From Syncephalastrum monosporum B8922 (lineage: Eukaryota; Mucoromycota; Mucoromycetes; Mucorales; Syncephalastraceae), in the NCBI GenBank assembly GCA_000697355.1, contig JNEN01000817.1:62001-126000 (forward strand): 64,000 bases of DNA. Direction: 5' to 3'. The stretch's first letter is position 1. Each line of letters begins with the position of its first letter. The notes under the pieces were generated by a model that saw only the letters and a program-made list of their open reading frames with translations, was not told the DNA's origin and ran no database searches. A program made the position numbers and the translations under genes. This document shows positions 47,973 through 58,567 of the stretch, in pieces.

Positions 47973-49028
47973 TTAAGCATTGGGCAAGTTATCACGGATA
48001 AATGCGGCAATGTCTCTCAATTCGTTAGGGTCAGCAGAGTGACCGAGGTTAGGATACATGTTGAACTTGAGATTATAGCCCAGCTGCTTCAGGTACTCGG
48101 CTGATTCGCGGCCAAACTCGGGGCGAACCACAGGATCACTGTCACCGTGGCACATCAGAATAGGGGCTGTGTTGGTGCGTGGCTAAATAAATGAAACCTT
48201 GAGTCATAGACGTGGGGCGCGCGTTGCTTTAGAAGGACTTACAGGATGCACCGTGTCTTTCATGGCCAACCAACCACTGCAGGCAACGATGCCCGCAAAC
48301 TTTTCTTCGGACTTGAGCGCAGTCAGCAACGCAATGGCACAGCCTATTTTTTTTTTTTTTTTTCTGTTAGTGTGTGTTTTACACATGTACCTTTTTTTTT
48401 TCTTTGTATAACCTTGTGAGAAACCACCCACGACGATACGCTCAGAGGGAATGCCGCTTTGGATTTCTTCTTGGATGAGGCTCTTGACTAAACAAAGAAG
48501 GCGGGCTATATTAGAAAAAGGCTGGAGCATATGATAACTTTAAGGTTTACCCTTGTCGACAGATGCCTCCATGCCCTTGCGATCCTCGTGGTCGAGGCTT
48601 GACTTGTCCAGGCCAGTCAGGTCAAACCAACCTAGTGCAGGAAGAATAGGTAAGAAGCGTTATAGGGTGTGCTATAGAACGCAAAGAAGGGGTAGATGAA
48701 AAGAGCCCTTACCTGGCATACGCATACCGCCATTCAGGGTAATAGGGATAGCAGGACTGTCACGATCATCATGATGATATTATTAATATTATTGTAGGAT
48801 CACACGTAAAAACGGGATACATCGAAAAAGTTTAGATGTGACACAATGCAAAAGAGAAGAAACTCACGCGTTGGGAAGGACCCATTTGACGTAGGGGAAC
48901 AACCCAGAGAGCTGGTCAGCCAAAAAAGACCAACCTGCTCCTGAGTCTCCGAGTCCGTGCAGCCAAAACACGGTTGCGGTGTGCTTGCTTTTCGCACCCA
49001 CCACCACCGAAGAAAGCTTGCTTGCCAT
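47973..49028 (-). CDS. Acyl-protein thioesterase 1 (lysophospholipase-type alpha/beta hydrolase)
   Basis: Six exons: 49028-48868, 48756-48713, 48631-48551, 48487-48413, 48343-48243 and 48182-47973, giving 223 aa. The fold landmarks are all present: VFWLHGLGDSGAGW (oxyanion region), the nucleophile elbow GGFSQGCAIAL with catalytic Ser, ILMCHGDSDPVVR with catalytic Asp, and YPNLGHSADPNE with catalytic His. APT1 removes palmitate from cysteine residues of Galpha subunits, Ras and other signalling proteins. It is cytosolic, with no signal peptide. The gene shares a 259-bp divergent upstream region with RIC8. Intron 4 has a long A-run beside its acceptor. Confidence 0.95.
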
Positions 49029-49287
49029 TATATAATTACGAGTACGCGAAGTGGGAGATGGCAAACAACTGTAAATGGAAGATGGGAGAGCGGAGGATCT
49101 CTATTTCTTGTGTGTGTGTTCAACGAAGCACAGAAAAAAAAAAGAGGTACTTCTCTCGCTCTCTTCCTCTTTCCCTGCCTTTTGTGTCTGTACCTCCTAT
49201 TTGAAGCGCCGCAAAAGGACAAAAAAAAGTGTGGACACATGCTTTCCTTTTTTTCAAAGCAAGTTATGCGTCTTTTTCTCTGTGAAC
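49029..49287. promoter_or_regulatory. Shared divergent promoter of APT1 and RIC8
   Basis: Only 259 bp separate the two start codons. The right half is pyrimidine-rich (CTCTCGCTCTCTTCCTCTTTCC, about 49153-49178) on the RIC8 coding strand. No TATA element is obvious. Co-regulation is inferred from spacing. Confidence 0.55.
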
Positions 49288-51200
49288 ATGCTTGCAGATG
49301 ACTATCGATCGCTTCGAGACACGGACAAAACCAAACTGGGGACCTTTTTTGACAAAGCAGCCAATGCTGCAACGTGTATGTAGCCTGACAACTTTCCACA
49401 TTGTTGCTGACAACGTGGTCTCCCTATAACAGCTATATCGCCCGACGACAAGACTCAGTTCATTGAACTGCTCCTCCACGACATCGACCAGAAATCAGCC
49501 AACCTTCAGTGGGATGAAGCCAGTATGTTCTAACAGAGACATTCACTGCCTCTGCTCACCCTTGTTCTTACAGCTACAACACGTGCGCTCGAATTATTAA
49601 AGCTGCTGGGTCGCGAGCCGAACGGTGCAGATCCACTCTTTGCGGACAAGGTAAAGCAATAAACGTGTTTCACTGTCGTCTGACTCACATCCAATGATAG
49701 GGCATCTCGACACTCATGAAAGTAGGCGGGCTCCTCGATCACAGTGGCAAAGATACACCTGTGTCGCGCGAAGCGCTCAAGTGCATCTCAAATTGCATCC
49801 TCCTCAAATATTCGGCTACATCGGCCACGCTCGATAAACACAACGCAGTCGACGCCTGTTGTCACCTTTTAGCAAAACCTGATTTGAGCCAGGAATCCTC
49901 CTTTTTGACGTGTCGGATCCTTTTTGTCATGACGGTCAATAACACTGAATATGTCCGCAACCTGATGCGCTTTGATATTCAACCCGCCCTGCTTAGCGTG
50001 AGTTGCACAGCCGATGAAATCTATAATAGACTTATACGTCCACTCACTCTCAGCCACACATGGAATACTAGGTCATGTCGAAAAACACCGAGCGTCTGGT
50101 CCACGAAACAGAACCTGCGCAGGGCCCGATCAACAGCGCGAGCGTCGTCTCCGAGGGCCTCAAGGTGCTCTTCAACCTTCTGATGGTCTGCTCCCGCGAT
50201 AACATCACCTACGAGGGCAAGGAAGCCATCCATTACTTTGGTGACTGTCTCCAGCCGGTCTATGATATCCTCTTCCGCGTGCCCTTACCCGAGCCCATGC
50301 CACTAATCCCTCCGTTTTCGCATGCCGTAAATGCTCTCATGCAATTTCCTTATGAAGTCTCCAACGCTGTTTTCAAAACCTATACGCCTGTCACACAGCT
50401 CTACAATACCCTCGAGGAAGGCCGCATCATGATCACCACCCGTTTCAGTGACATTCTCGAGCGCGCCCTCGCCTATCTCATACCCGATGGTGACCCGGAT
50501 GCTTTGTCTTCGGGCCAAAACGTAGACGCCATCATTTCGCCCGTTCTTCTCGTCATTCGCTGCATTGCCGCGGGCGAGCCTAATTTTATTCCCCCCTTCA
50601 AAGAGAGACTGCTACCGAGTGACACGTAAGTTGGGTCGGGGCACATACACGCGCACACACATGGAAGAAGGACTCATCTTTCTCCTCTTTCAGGGATCGC
50701 ATCCAGCCCGTCAATCAGGGGACGCGCCTCTCTGCACGTCTGATCCGTCTCATGACATCCGCCCTGCTGCCGCAGACGCGCGAGGCCGTCAGTGAACTCT
50801 TGTTTGTCCTCTGCAACGAAGATGGTAAGTCTGGACGGATTCTAGGAGCTCGCGAGCTTACCTTGTACTAGCCGCCGAATTCTCTCAGCAAGTCGGATAC
50901 GGTAATGCCATTGGCTTTTTGGTCAACCGCGGTATCAGTATTGAGCCACCCAATGGCGAGGGCAAGACGCCGGCCGAGGACGTGAACCCCATCACGGGAC
51001 AATACCGGGCCAACGAGGTCGACCAGGGGCCCAGTTTGGCGGATATGACGATGGAAGAGAAGGAACGCGAGGCTGAACGCTTGTTTGTCTTGTTTGAGAG
51101 ACTCAAAAAAACAGGTGTCATTGATGTAGAGAACCCGGTCGCGACAGCCATGCGCGAAGGCCGCTTTGAAGAGCTTGACGACGAGGACAGTGACCACTGA
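49288..51200 (+). CDS. RIC8: RIC8/synembryn, Galpha chaperone and exchange factor
   Basis: Seven exons: 49288-49375, 49433-49522, 49574-49650, 49701-49997, 50072-50625, 50694-50824 and 50872-51200, giving 521 aa. The protein is an all-helical armadillo/HEAT-like repeat. Family blocks include EALKCISNCILL, VVSEGLKVLFNLLM, HAVNALMQFP and PVLLVIRCIAAGE. The C-terminal part has NRGISIEPP, GQYRANE and MTMEEKEREAERLFVLFERLKKTGVI, which are typical of synembryns, and ends in an acidic tail. RIC8 folds and activates heterotrimeric Galpha subunits independently of receptors. The first splice uses GTATGT, four bases inside a possible GTGTAT donor; only the former keeps frame. Confidence 0.95.
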
Positions 51201-51960
51201 TTAATCCGCTATTTCTCTATGTTTATAATGAAATACTTGCTTATGCAATAAGCCCATGAGGCGTCCGCTGTCACGCGCTGACATAATCATGATATTTCCT
51301 ATATACTACATGGTGTCTGACACACAAGGGATATGTTCATATCGACCTCCGCCTCCCAAGCATCCACCCTCCTTCAGACGGGCGGTGCGCGTCCTCGAAT
51401 TTGTATTTTGGGCTTTGGGGCTGTGTTCAGTTGCTGCTTCTTCTTGAGATGCTCTGGTTTTAGGTATCCACATCGTCAGCCGACCTTACTCAGCTGACTA
51501 AACAAAAAAAATGAAGCGAGCCAGGGCCCCAGGAAAGCAGCACGCGATACGGAAGGTGGGGTTCAGATAAGTTTAGATGGATATTTTATCAGCAAGCATG
51601 GTTGTAGGCGTGCATAAATTTGAGTTCAGCGGTCGTTGGCATGGCGATGAAACAGCAACAATGGCAGCAGCAGCAACAAGGGAATGGGCCTTTCGTCATT
51701 TTTTACGAATGGTGACCTGTACTAAACAAGCAAAAGGAAACGCTTCAGAAAGAATAGAGAGCATATATTACAAAAGAGAAAAGCCATAGAAAGTGAATAT
51801 ATCTAACCACTCAAAAACAACGTCATTTTTTTTATTGCTTTTTCGCGCAACAGAAAGTGTACGCATTTGCTCCTCTCTCTTTTACTCTCGACCCCCCACG
51901 CACGCCCCCCTCTTCAACTTTTTTACCCTGGTTCATCATCTCTTTCAAGCAACCAACGCC
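51201..51960. other. Intergenic region upstream of the Pho80-like cyclin gene
   Basis: No gene seen. The last about 130 bp before the ATG at 51961 are pyrimidine-rich (CTCCTCTCTCTTTTACTCTCGACCC region), consistent with a promoter or leader. Confidence 0.4.
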
Positions 51961-53028
51961 ATGTCTACCGTCCGGTTTGATCTCGCCAAGCATCCAACAA
52001 AAGACACGATCACCATGTTGACTTCTCTTCTGGAGAAAGTCACAAAAGCAAATGACCATCCCGCCGATTTGAACAATAGCAGCAACAGCAACAGCAACGG
52101 TAGTAATAGTAGTCATCGGGGCCGTTCACGAAGTTTATCGCACCCATCGCCTTATACTTGCTTCCATGCCCGGTCCATCCCGAGTATATCCATCCACGCT
52201 TACCTCTCCCGTATCCTTAAATATTGTCCGTGCGCCAACGAATGTTTCCTCGCTTTGCTTGTTTATTTCGACCGTCTCTCGAAATCAAACTACGGACGGC
52301 AACCCCTTCGCATCGACTCATTCAACATTCATCGCCTCATTATCGCTGGTGTTATGATTGCAAGCAAACTCTTTTCCGATGTCTTTTTCACTAATACCCG
52401 CTATGCAAAGGTAAAGAGAAAGAAAAAGAGAAAGAGAAAGGCTTAGGGAAAAGAGAAGAGGAATACACATGTGTCTTTGTTGTCCTTTGTATATTTATAC
52501 CATTATTTTTATATGGATTAGGTGGGCGGTCTTCCCGTGGCCGAACTGAACGTCCTGGAAGTGGAATTCCTTTCTTTAAACAACTACTCTCTCTTTGTGA
52601 CCATCGAAGAACTACAGCATTACGGCGACCAGCTCCTCCTGCACTGGATGCGGGAGCAAAATGGCTATGTCGAGCCACGCGTCCACCCCCGCCAGCTCAG
52701 AGACGAGTTCAGAAACGAGCTCATACCCCGTCTCCCTGACGGCGAAGAAAACGAGTATGCAGCCAGAGTCAGCAAGGCCGCACGTCAGCTTTCCATTGAC
52801 AAGGGCGACCCAAGAAAAGACATGCATCGGAAATCAGATGAGATCGACCGCCACCGCACCTTCAAGCGCCCCAGCTTTACCTCCAGCAGTAGAAAGAACA
52901 GCCAGGATAGCAGTAGTCAGCATCTGCCAACCCCGCCCGAGTCTTCATCACCCGACATCACCTCACGCGATCACCACCACAACCAGCAGCAGCCCTTGTT
53001 GCGCACTGAACATTACGTCCCATCGTAG
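51961..53028 (+). CDS. Pho80/PCL-type cyclin
   Basis: Two exons: 51961-52410 and 52522-53028, giving 318 aa. After a Ser/Asn-rich insert, residues about 65-190 form the single cyclin fold of the Pho80 family: FHARSIPSISIHAYLSRI, YCPCANECFLALLVYFDRL, the helix DSFNIHRLIIAGVMIASKLFSD with the conserved Lys and Asp, NTRYAKVGGL and LNVLEVEFLSLNNYSLFV. These cyclins activate Pho85-type kinases in phosphate sensing, glycogen metabolism or polarity. The remaining 125 residues are Ser/His/Gln-rich and probably disordered. Which Pho85 partner branch it belongs to cannot be decided from sequence alone. Confidence 0.9.
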
Positions 53029-53899
53029 CTGGTCTACGTTCGAACATATTGTTCTGCTACCTTTTTCCTTTTCTTTTCTTTCCTTTTCTTTTCTTTACTG
53101 TTTTCTCTACTATTACTACTATCCCTTTTTTTCTCTCTGGTCCCTTGCCTTTTTCTCTTTTTCTCTGATTTGCTTCTCTCTCTCACACACTCGCTCACTC
53201 GCTCACATATTGTTTCTTCTCTTCCAACCTGTCATCTCTTCCTCTTTTTTTTTCTATTCTTTGGATATTCATATCACAGGCAAAAGAAGAAAGTGACAAG
53301 TGCAAGCCACCACATTATCTTTCTTTCAAACGCTATACGTTATCTCATATATCATTGGATAGTCGCTTTCGACATTATCAATTACTCAACAATGCAGAAT
53401 CACATCGGTTCGTGCGCTTGCTCCATTATATTATATACAATAGCCTATTTTCATTGCTCGTCACGCGTTGTGTAGGATGATGCATGGGTGTGTTACCGCA
53501 TCAAATGACCCCGCACGGTTGTATTACTTGACTTTATCCAGAAAATCGTTTTTCTTGATTTCTGATGTTACGCGTGTGTGTGTCCCCCTCTCAGGGTTCC
53601 ACTTTTGACGCCATCCGTGGAACCGCTTACCGAGATCGGTGCACAGATCTATATCCTCGTTTGGACATATCACGTTAGCAGATCCATAACACAATAGCCA
53701 TCAAATAAAATAGATCCTTGTCATACTGCCCCTTCACATGTGCAGCTCAACGTCAAAACTATGAGACACTCGTGAATCCACGTAGCAATACATGACGGGT
53801 CATGAAACATGAGAGACAAATGGATTGTATGAAGCACGCAAGAGAAACAGTCAAGGCTAAATATGTAAGGATATGCAAAGCGAAAAGGATGGCATGCTG
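53029..53899. other. Intergenic region between convergent genes
   Basis: Strong CT-rich tract at 53045-53260, 3' of the cyclin gene, followed by unremarkable sequence to the malic enzyme stop at 53900. No gene is seen. Confidence 0.4.
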
Positions 53900-55823
53900 T
53901 TACGATGCAGGTGTAGTAAGCTCGTATTGAGGGTATTCAGGATACCACATAAAGTCCCTGACGGCCTGTTCGGCCTCCTCAACTTTGAAAGATATGCGTG
54001 CCTCTCCTGTCTCAACTGCTTTGCGCACCACTGCCGTCGCTACCCGTGTCGATATCTCACGGGCCTGCTCCACGTCGGGTAGTAAGCTTTTTGTCGGATC
54101 CTGGACTTTCACTGCTGCTGAGCATTCGCTAATCGCGTTCGCCGCCGCAAAGATCATCTCCTCCGTGCAGTGACGCGCTCGGCTCACGATGCAGCCCAGA
54201 CCAATGCCGGGAAACGCAAACGAATTGTTACACTCGCCAATGTCATAAGAAGTGTCTTTGTAATGTACCGGATCAAAGGGTGAGCCCGTCGCTATGAGCG
54301 CCTTGCCATCCGTCCAATGAATCAGATCGTCTGGCTTGGCCTCGTGCAAACGCGTTGGGTTTGAAAGGGGGAAGATAATCGGGTGCTCGCATTGTTCGCC
54401 CATAGCGCGCACGATCTCCTCCGAGAACGCGCCGCCCTTGGTGGAACACCCGATCAGGATCGTCGGCTTGACGGTTTTGACGACATCCAGCAAGCCCAGG
54501 CTCTTGTCCGTGTCGCGCCGTGCGTACGTCATCTGCTCCTCGGAAATAGGTTGCGTCTTTGATGTGAGCAAACCGGGCTTGTCAATGCACCAAAAGTAGC
54601 GCGCTGCATCCTCTTTTGACACCGATGTCGTGTGCTCAATGTAGCTACGGACCTAATAAAGCCAGACAGCGTTAGTGAATTCATGAGACACCCAGCTCCA
54701 GGCCATTCATACCTGGTCCGCAATTCCAATGCCGGCCGTGCCTGAGCCAAAAATCACGATGCGTTGGTCGCGAATATCCTGCTTGAGGAGTTTGAGTGCG
54801 GCCATGATGGACGCGAGGGTGACCGCACCCGTACCCTGAATATCATCGTTGAATGTGGCCATCACAGGCTGGTAGCGTGTCAGCAATCGACGCGCGTTCG
54901 TGAGACCAAAGTCTTCCCAGTGTAAAAACGCACTCGGGAAGCGTTTTCGAACGCAATCGACAAATTTAGCCACGAACGCGTCGTACGCTTCACCGCGCAC
55001 TCTTGCCTCACGCCAGCCCAGATACAAGGGGTCTTTGCGCAATGTGTCGTTATTTGTGCCCACATCGAGCACCACCGGAAGGACCCGGCCGGGATGGACT
55101 CCCGCCAGCAGCGTATACAAACACAACTTGGCGACCGAGATAGCGACGCCGCCGACGCCTTGGTCACCGATGCCCAGGATTTCCTCGCTGTCCGTGACGA
55201 CAATCAAATCCACGTCATTCGGATGAACGCTGCACTGAGTCGCGCCTTCGACCAAGACATGCTCGAGCTGGGAGGGCTCGGCGTAGTTAAGATAGACCCC
55301 TCGTCTACAAATGACATCAGCATGACACCTGGTGGTCGGATTTCGTGACGTACGGGCGCAAAAAAACGTGTGAATAGTCGGCAATATAGTCGCCTTCGGT
55401 AGGTGTGTACACGATGGGAAGCACACTCTTTAGATTTTTGAGCAAGAATCTGAAAAAGAGCACCTCGTTTTGATCATGGATACCTGGTTTGTTTTTAGAA
55501 GATAAGGATGAGCAAAGCGGAAGCGTCAAAGATATCAACTTACTTTGCAAAAACGCGTTTTTATGGATAGGCTGTTTCAAGTCGTCGTACTGCTCTTGAA
55601 CACGGGCTACCTGCTCGTCGAGCGTATTGACAGAGTAAGGCAGCAAACTGCAGATTTCGAATGTATGGCGCTCTTCTTTAGTGAAGGCTGTACCCTTGTT
55701 CAGGAGTGGATGGCTCAACAGGATCTGGCCCGTTAGATAGGTGCGGATCGATTGCACGTTTCCGGGCTTATCTCCATAGGTATGTGTCTTTTTTTTGGAG
55801 TGAATGTTTAGAGGGGGATCCAT
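53900..55823 (-). CDS. Malic enzyme (NAD(P)-dependent, decarboxylating)
   Basis: Four exons: 55823-55544, 55483-55354, 55304-54713 and 54652-53900, giving 584 aa. Signature blocks: the N-terminal LTGQILLSHPLLNKGTAFT, LQSIHDQNEVLFF, VYTPTEGDYIADYSH (family YTPT motif), FLRPRGVYLN, VTDSEEILGIGDQGVGG, FNDDIQGTGAVTLA, the nucleotide loop FGSGTAGIGIAD and FPLSNPT. It oxidatively decarboxylates malate to pyruvate. In oleaginous Mucoromycota the cytosolic NADP form supplies reducing power for lipid synthesis. The N-terminus (MDPPLNIHSKKKTHTYGDKP) does not look like a mitochondrial presequence, so a cytosolic form is inferred. Cofactor choice cannot be fixed from the motif alone. An in-frame Phe-rich stretch upstream of 55823 is not likely to be coding. 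Confidence 0.95.
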
Positions 55824-56390
55824 GGTATGTTTTAAAGGCGTAAGAAAGAAAAAGCGGAAGAAAATGAAAAGATTTGTCTGCATGATTTCTTTTTCTTTTT
55901 TTTTTTTTTTTGTGTTGTGTATGAATAGCAAGGGATAGTCCACCAAGATGACCGACAAATCGGGTCCATAGAAGAAAGAAAGAAAGGCCAGCAACGTGAT
56001 AACAGCGCTCGATCCTGCTGATATGCGTAGCGCAGTTACTACGAAAGAATGACAGCAGTTATAAAGAGAAAGCAACCAACCGCCCAGTGCTTGGCACTTA
56101 CATAGGTTTTAACTTTCGCGTGTGACATTGGCTTTCAACTCTCGTACCCTCTCGTGCCAGTGTCTCGTACCAGTGATTGATTATTTGTCAACCGCGCCAT
56201 TGGCCCTTTGACTCAATTATTATTCACCACATTATTGTACTGGATGCATGGATAAGGCTGAGGCACACTAAAAAAGAAAGACTCCGGTCGGTGCAACACA
56301 GGCCGTGCGTTTTTTGCCAATCCAATCACTTGTCTTTCCTTTGCTGCCGTTCCTTTATTGTTCTTCTTCCTCTGCTGCTCTCCTTGGCGA
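55824..56390. promoter_or_regulatory. Divergent upstream region of malic enzyme and CUE gene
   Basis: 567 bp between the two start codons. A run of A/T and purine sequence at 55840-55990 is pyrimidine-rich on the malic enzyme strand. CT-rich sequence (56335-56385) directly precedes the CUE gene ATG. Promoter function is inferred. Confidence 0.45.
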
Positions 56391-57754
56391 ATGGCGAATC
56401 CGTTCCTAACGAGCCAACTCGATACACTCAAGGAAGCCTTTCCTACTCTTGATTCTGATATCATTGAACATGTTCTTGATTCTCACCGTGGTCATGTCGA
56501 GCCTGCTTTTGAGACCCTGCTTGGCATGACAGACCCCTCCATTTCTACTTCTACTTCTACTTCTGCTTCTACTTCTACTTCTGCTTCTTATTCATCACGG
56601 CCGCTGCCACCGCGAAATGCACCGCGTCATGGCATTTCAACTTCCAACCTCGCTTCCAGAGCACCCGTATGTTGGTCTTTCTTTCGCTCTTAAATCATTG
56701 ACTTATTGTACCGTACCATATCACACTATCCATGATAGCATCCTCCCCTGACTGGACAACGCGCGAACAGTATCGAGAGTGCGACCAATGTAATTTTACA
56801 GGAGCTTACTTAACACGGCAGAGACTGAGTCCTTCCCTTTTCTTTTGCGTAACCATAGCCATTTGTCGATGCTCGGCAAGAATTTGCGCAGTGGCGCCAA
56901 GACTTGGCAAAAGAACCTCGCTCCCGCATACGTGCAAGAAGACCTGACCCTCCTCGACACGTCTCCACGTCCTCCTCTTCGCCATGTACGTCATGTAACG
57001 CTTTTTGTCATTCCTAACTCCTCTTCTTCTTATAGCTGGGTTTTCCCCAACCATCCCTCAAGACTGGAGAAGTATGTTAAAATCGACCACGATTGAGATT
57101 CACCTGACTCACCTGTCTTCGTTGCTCCTAGACTACCACCGCGACCGATCCGTCATCAAAGACGCGATTGCTACTAGTACAGGTAGCGACTTATATTAAA
57201 AGAACTGTCAGAATCTTACCGTCGGTATCTTATGCAGCGGCTGTCAAAGCGGCCAGCCACCTCGTCAATACCACAACAGCTTACTATCAAAGTAATCGAT
57301 CACGCCCCAGGTAAGAAAAACATTTTTAAAGGCCTGATGGAACAGACCATGTTGCTAACAAGGTATACCTTCTAGTGATACTGCAAGCATTCGATCCGTG
57401 CCGGCTGATCCTCCATTTCGGGCCTACGCCTTGACCACCCAAAGCGAGACCACCCTCAGCCAAAACAATACGGGCATCAGCCGTTCACGGCCTTTGCCCC
57501 CACGACCTCCCTCTCAACACCATAACTCTTCGAGAGAACGACCGTTGCCTAATCGACCTGTGCCTTCTGTGCCCTCAGTACGACGTGTTCCTGTACGATC
57601 ACCCTCCCCTCAGCCATCAGCCAGCTCCAGTACCAACCCTTTTGATCCCAGTGCCGACGACAGTCCTCCGCCTCCTGCTTATGAATCGCATCATCACGAT
57701 GCTTATATAGATCCGCAGGACGTTGACCGCGTGTTGCGCCAGCGGGCCGCTTAA
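56391..57754 (+). CDS. CUE-domain adaptor with a PY motif (about 330 aa)
   Basis: Seven exons: 56391-56666, 56739-56789, 56859-56985, 57036-57071, 57132-57182, 57238-57310 and 57376-57754, giving 330 aa. Residues about 6-47 are a CUE ubiquitin-binding domain (QLDTLKEAFPTLD, DIIEHVLDSHRGHVEPAFETLL). A Ser/Thr repeat and Pro/Arg-rich linker follow. Next is a helical middle region with EFAQWRQDLAKEPRSR and IPQDWRNYHRDRSVIKDAI. The C-terminal half is Pro-rich with RPLPPRPP blocks and SPPPPAYE, a WW-domain/Rsp5-type PY motif, and ends in VDRVLRQRAA. CUE plus PY suggests a ubiquitin-dependent trafficking or selective-autophagy adaptor. Exons 2-5 are tiny; I chose the only combination that keeps one open frame into the C-terminal half. 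Confidence 0.75.
56543..56588. repeat. (ACTTCT)n-type coding repeat
   Basis: Tandem ACTTCT/GCTTCT hexamers inside exon 1 of the CUE gene encode alternating Ser-Thr and Ser-Ala residues just after the CUE domain. Confidence 0.85.
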
Positions 57755-58045
57755 CAGTCCTCATCCGTGTACATCTCTATAAAGCTTCGCTTTATTTGTC
57801 TAACTTTTTTTTTTTTTGCAGTAAAAAATTCTATATCTTACACAATGTCTATGGATGTTCCAAAATTTTACTGCATGCTGCTGTGGAAAGCTTGTCGCCC
57901 GTCCAAGATGAGGCCTCAATGCCATATACTTAATTATACATTCCAAGTCATCGTAGCTTTCTCATCGATGGGCCGGGTATCTGGGAAATAACTATATGAC
58001 CATTGCGGGGCATTGAATATAGAATAGGCTATGTAAGGTTTACTA

Positions 58046-58567
58046 TTACGGATGCACACTCCTGATATGCCGATACTTGGAACTTCTGTGCTGGAACAGC
58101 TTGTGGCAGATGTGACATTCGTGGCGGCCAGTATGTGCAGCATGGACTACCGTTTCGTGTCGCTTCAAATCACTAGGACGGTGGAAACGACGATGGCATG
58201 TAGTGCACTTCACCTTTCCGTGCCTTTCCTCATGTTTGGGATTCATCACCTTGGATGGCGACGCTATGCCCTTGGGCCGTTGTACACCCGGATGCATACG
58301 CGTAACATGCCGCCGAACGCCTGACATATTTTCAAATGTCTTGCCGCACGTTTTGCATGCTGCTTCATTTTTGGGTTCCAATTTAGGATGCTTCACCCGG
58401 ATATGGCGCGCCATGCTGCTAGGCGTGAGTGTGACATCGCAGTGCGGACAATCCTCGAATTCAGCAGCTTTGCGCGGATGGTGTGCTTTAGCATGCAACG
58501 TCCTTATGTGCGCATCGAGAGTCGTTGGCCGTACAAATCGTTTCCCACACAGTTTGCAAACATGCAT
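58046..58567 (-). CDS. Five-finger C2H2 zinc-finger protein
   Basis: An open frame of about 173 codons with ATG at 58567. Five C2H2 fingers are visible: HVCKLCGKRF..DAHIRTLH, DCPHCDVTL..RHIRVKH, ACKTCGKTF..RHVTRMH, VKCTTCHRRF..RHETVVH and HECHICHKLF..RHIRSVH. All have C-x2-C and H-x4-H spacing with the usual Phe/Leu core positions. Such arrays bind DNA in most cases, so a transcription factor is inferred. The frame stays open about 36 codons upstream (SESPSESHHTRQSNEN), to a stop near 58655. Farther upstream HECMPTC resembles the beginning of another finger. The true start and an upstream exon are therefore uncertain. Confidence 0.8.
   Translation of the reverse strand: MHVCKLCGKRFVRPTTLDAHIRTLHAKAHHPRKAAEFEDCPHCDVTLTPSSMARHIRVKHPKLEPKNEAACKTCGKTFENMSGVRRHVTRMHPGVQRPKGIASPSKVMNPKHEERHGKVKCTTCHRRFHRPSDLKRHETVVHAAHTGRHECHICHKLFQHRSSKYRHIRSVHP

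Noticed and set aside
56859..57071. Alternative frame in the CUE gene reading LGKNLRSGAKTWQKNLAPAY
   Set aside because: It cannot be joined in frame to the downstream exons, whereas the QEFAQWRQDLAK frame runs through to the stop.
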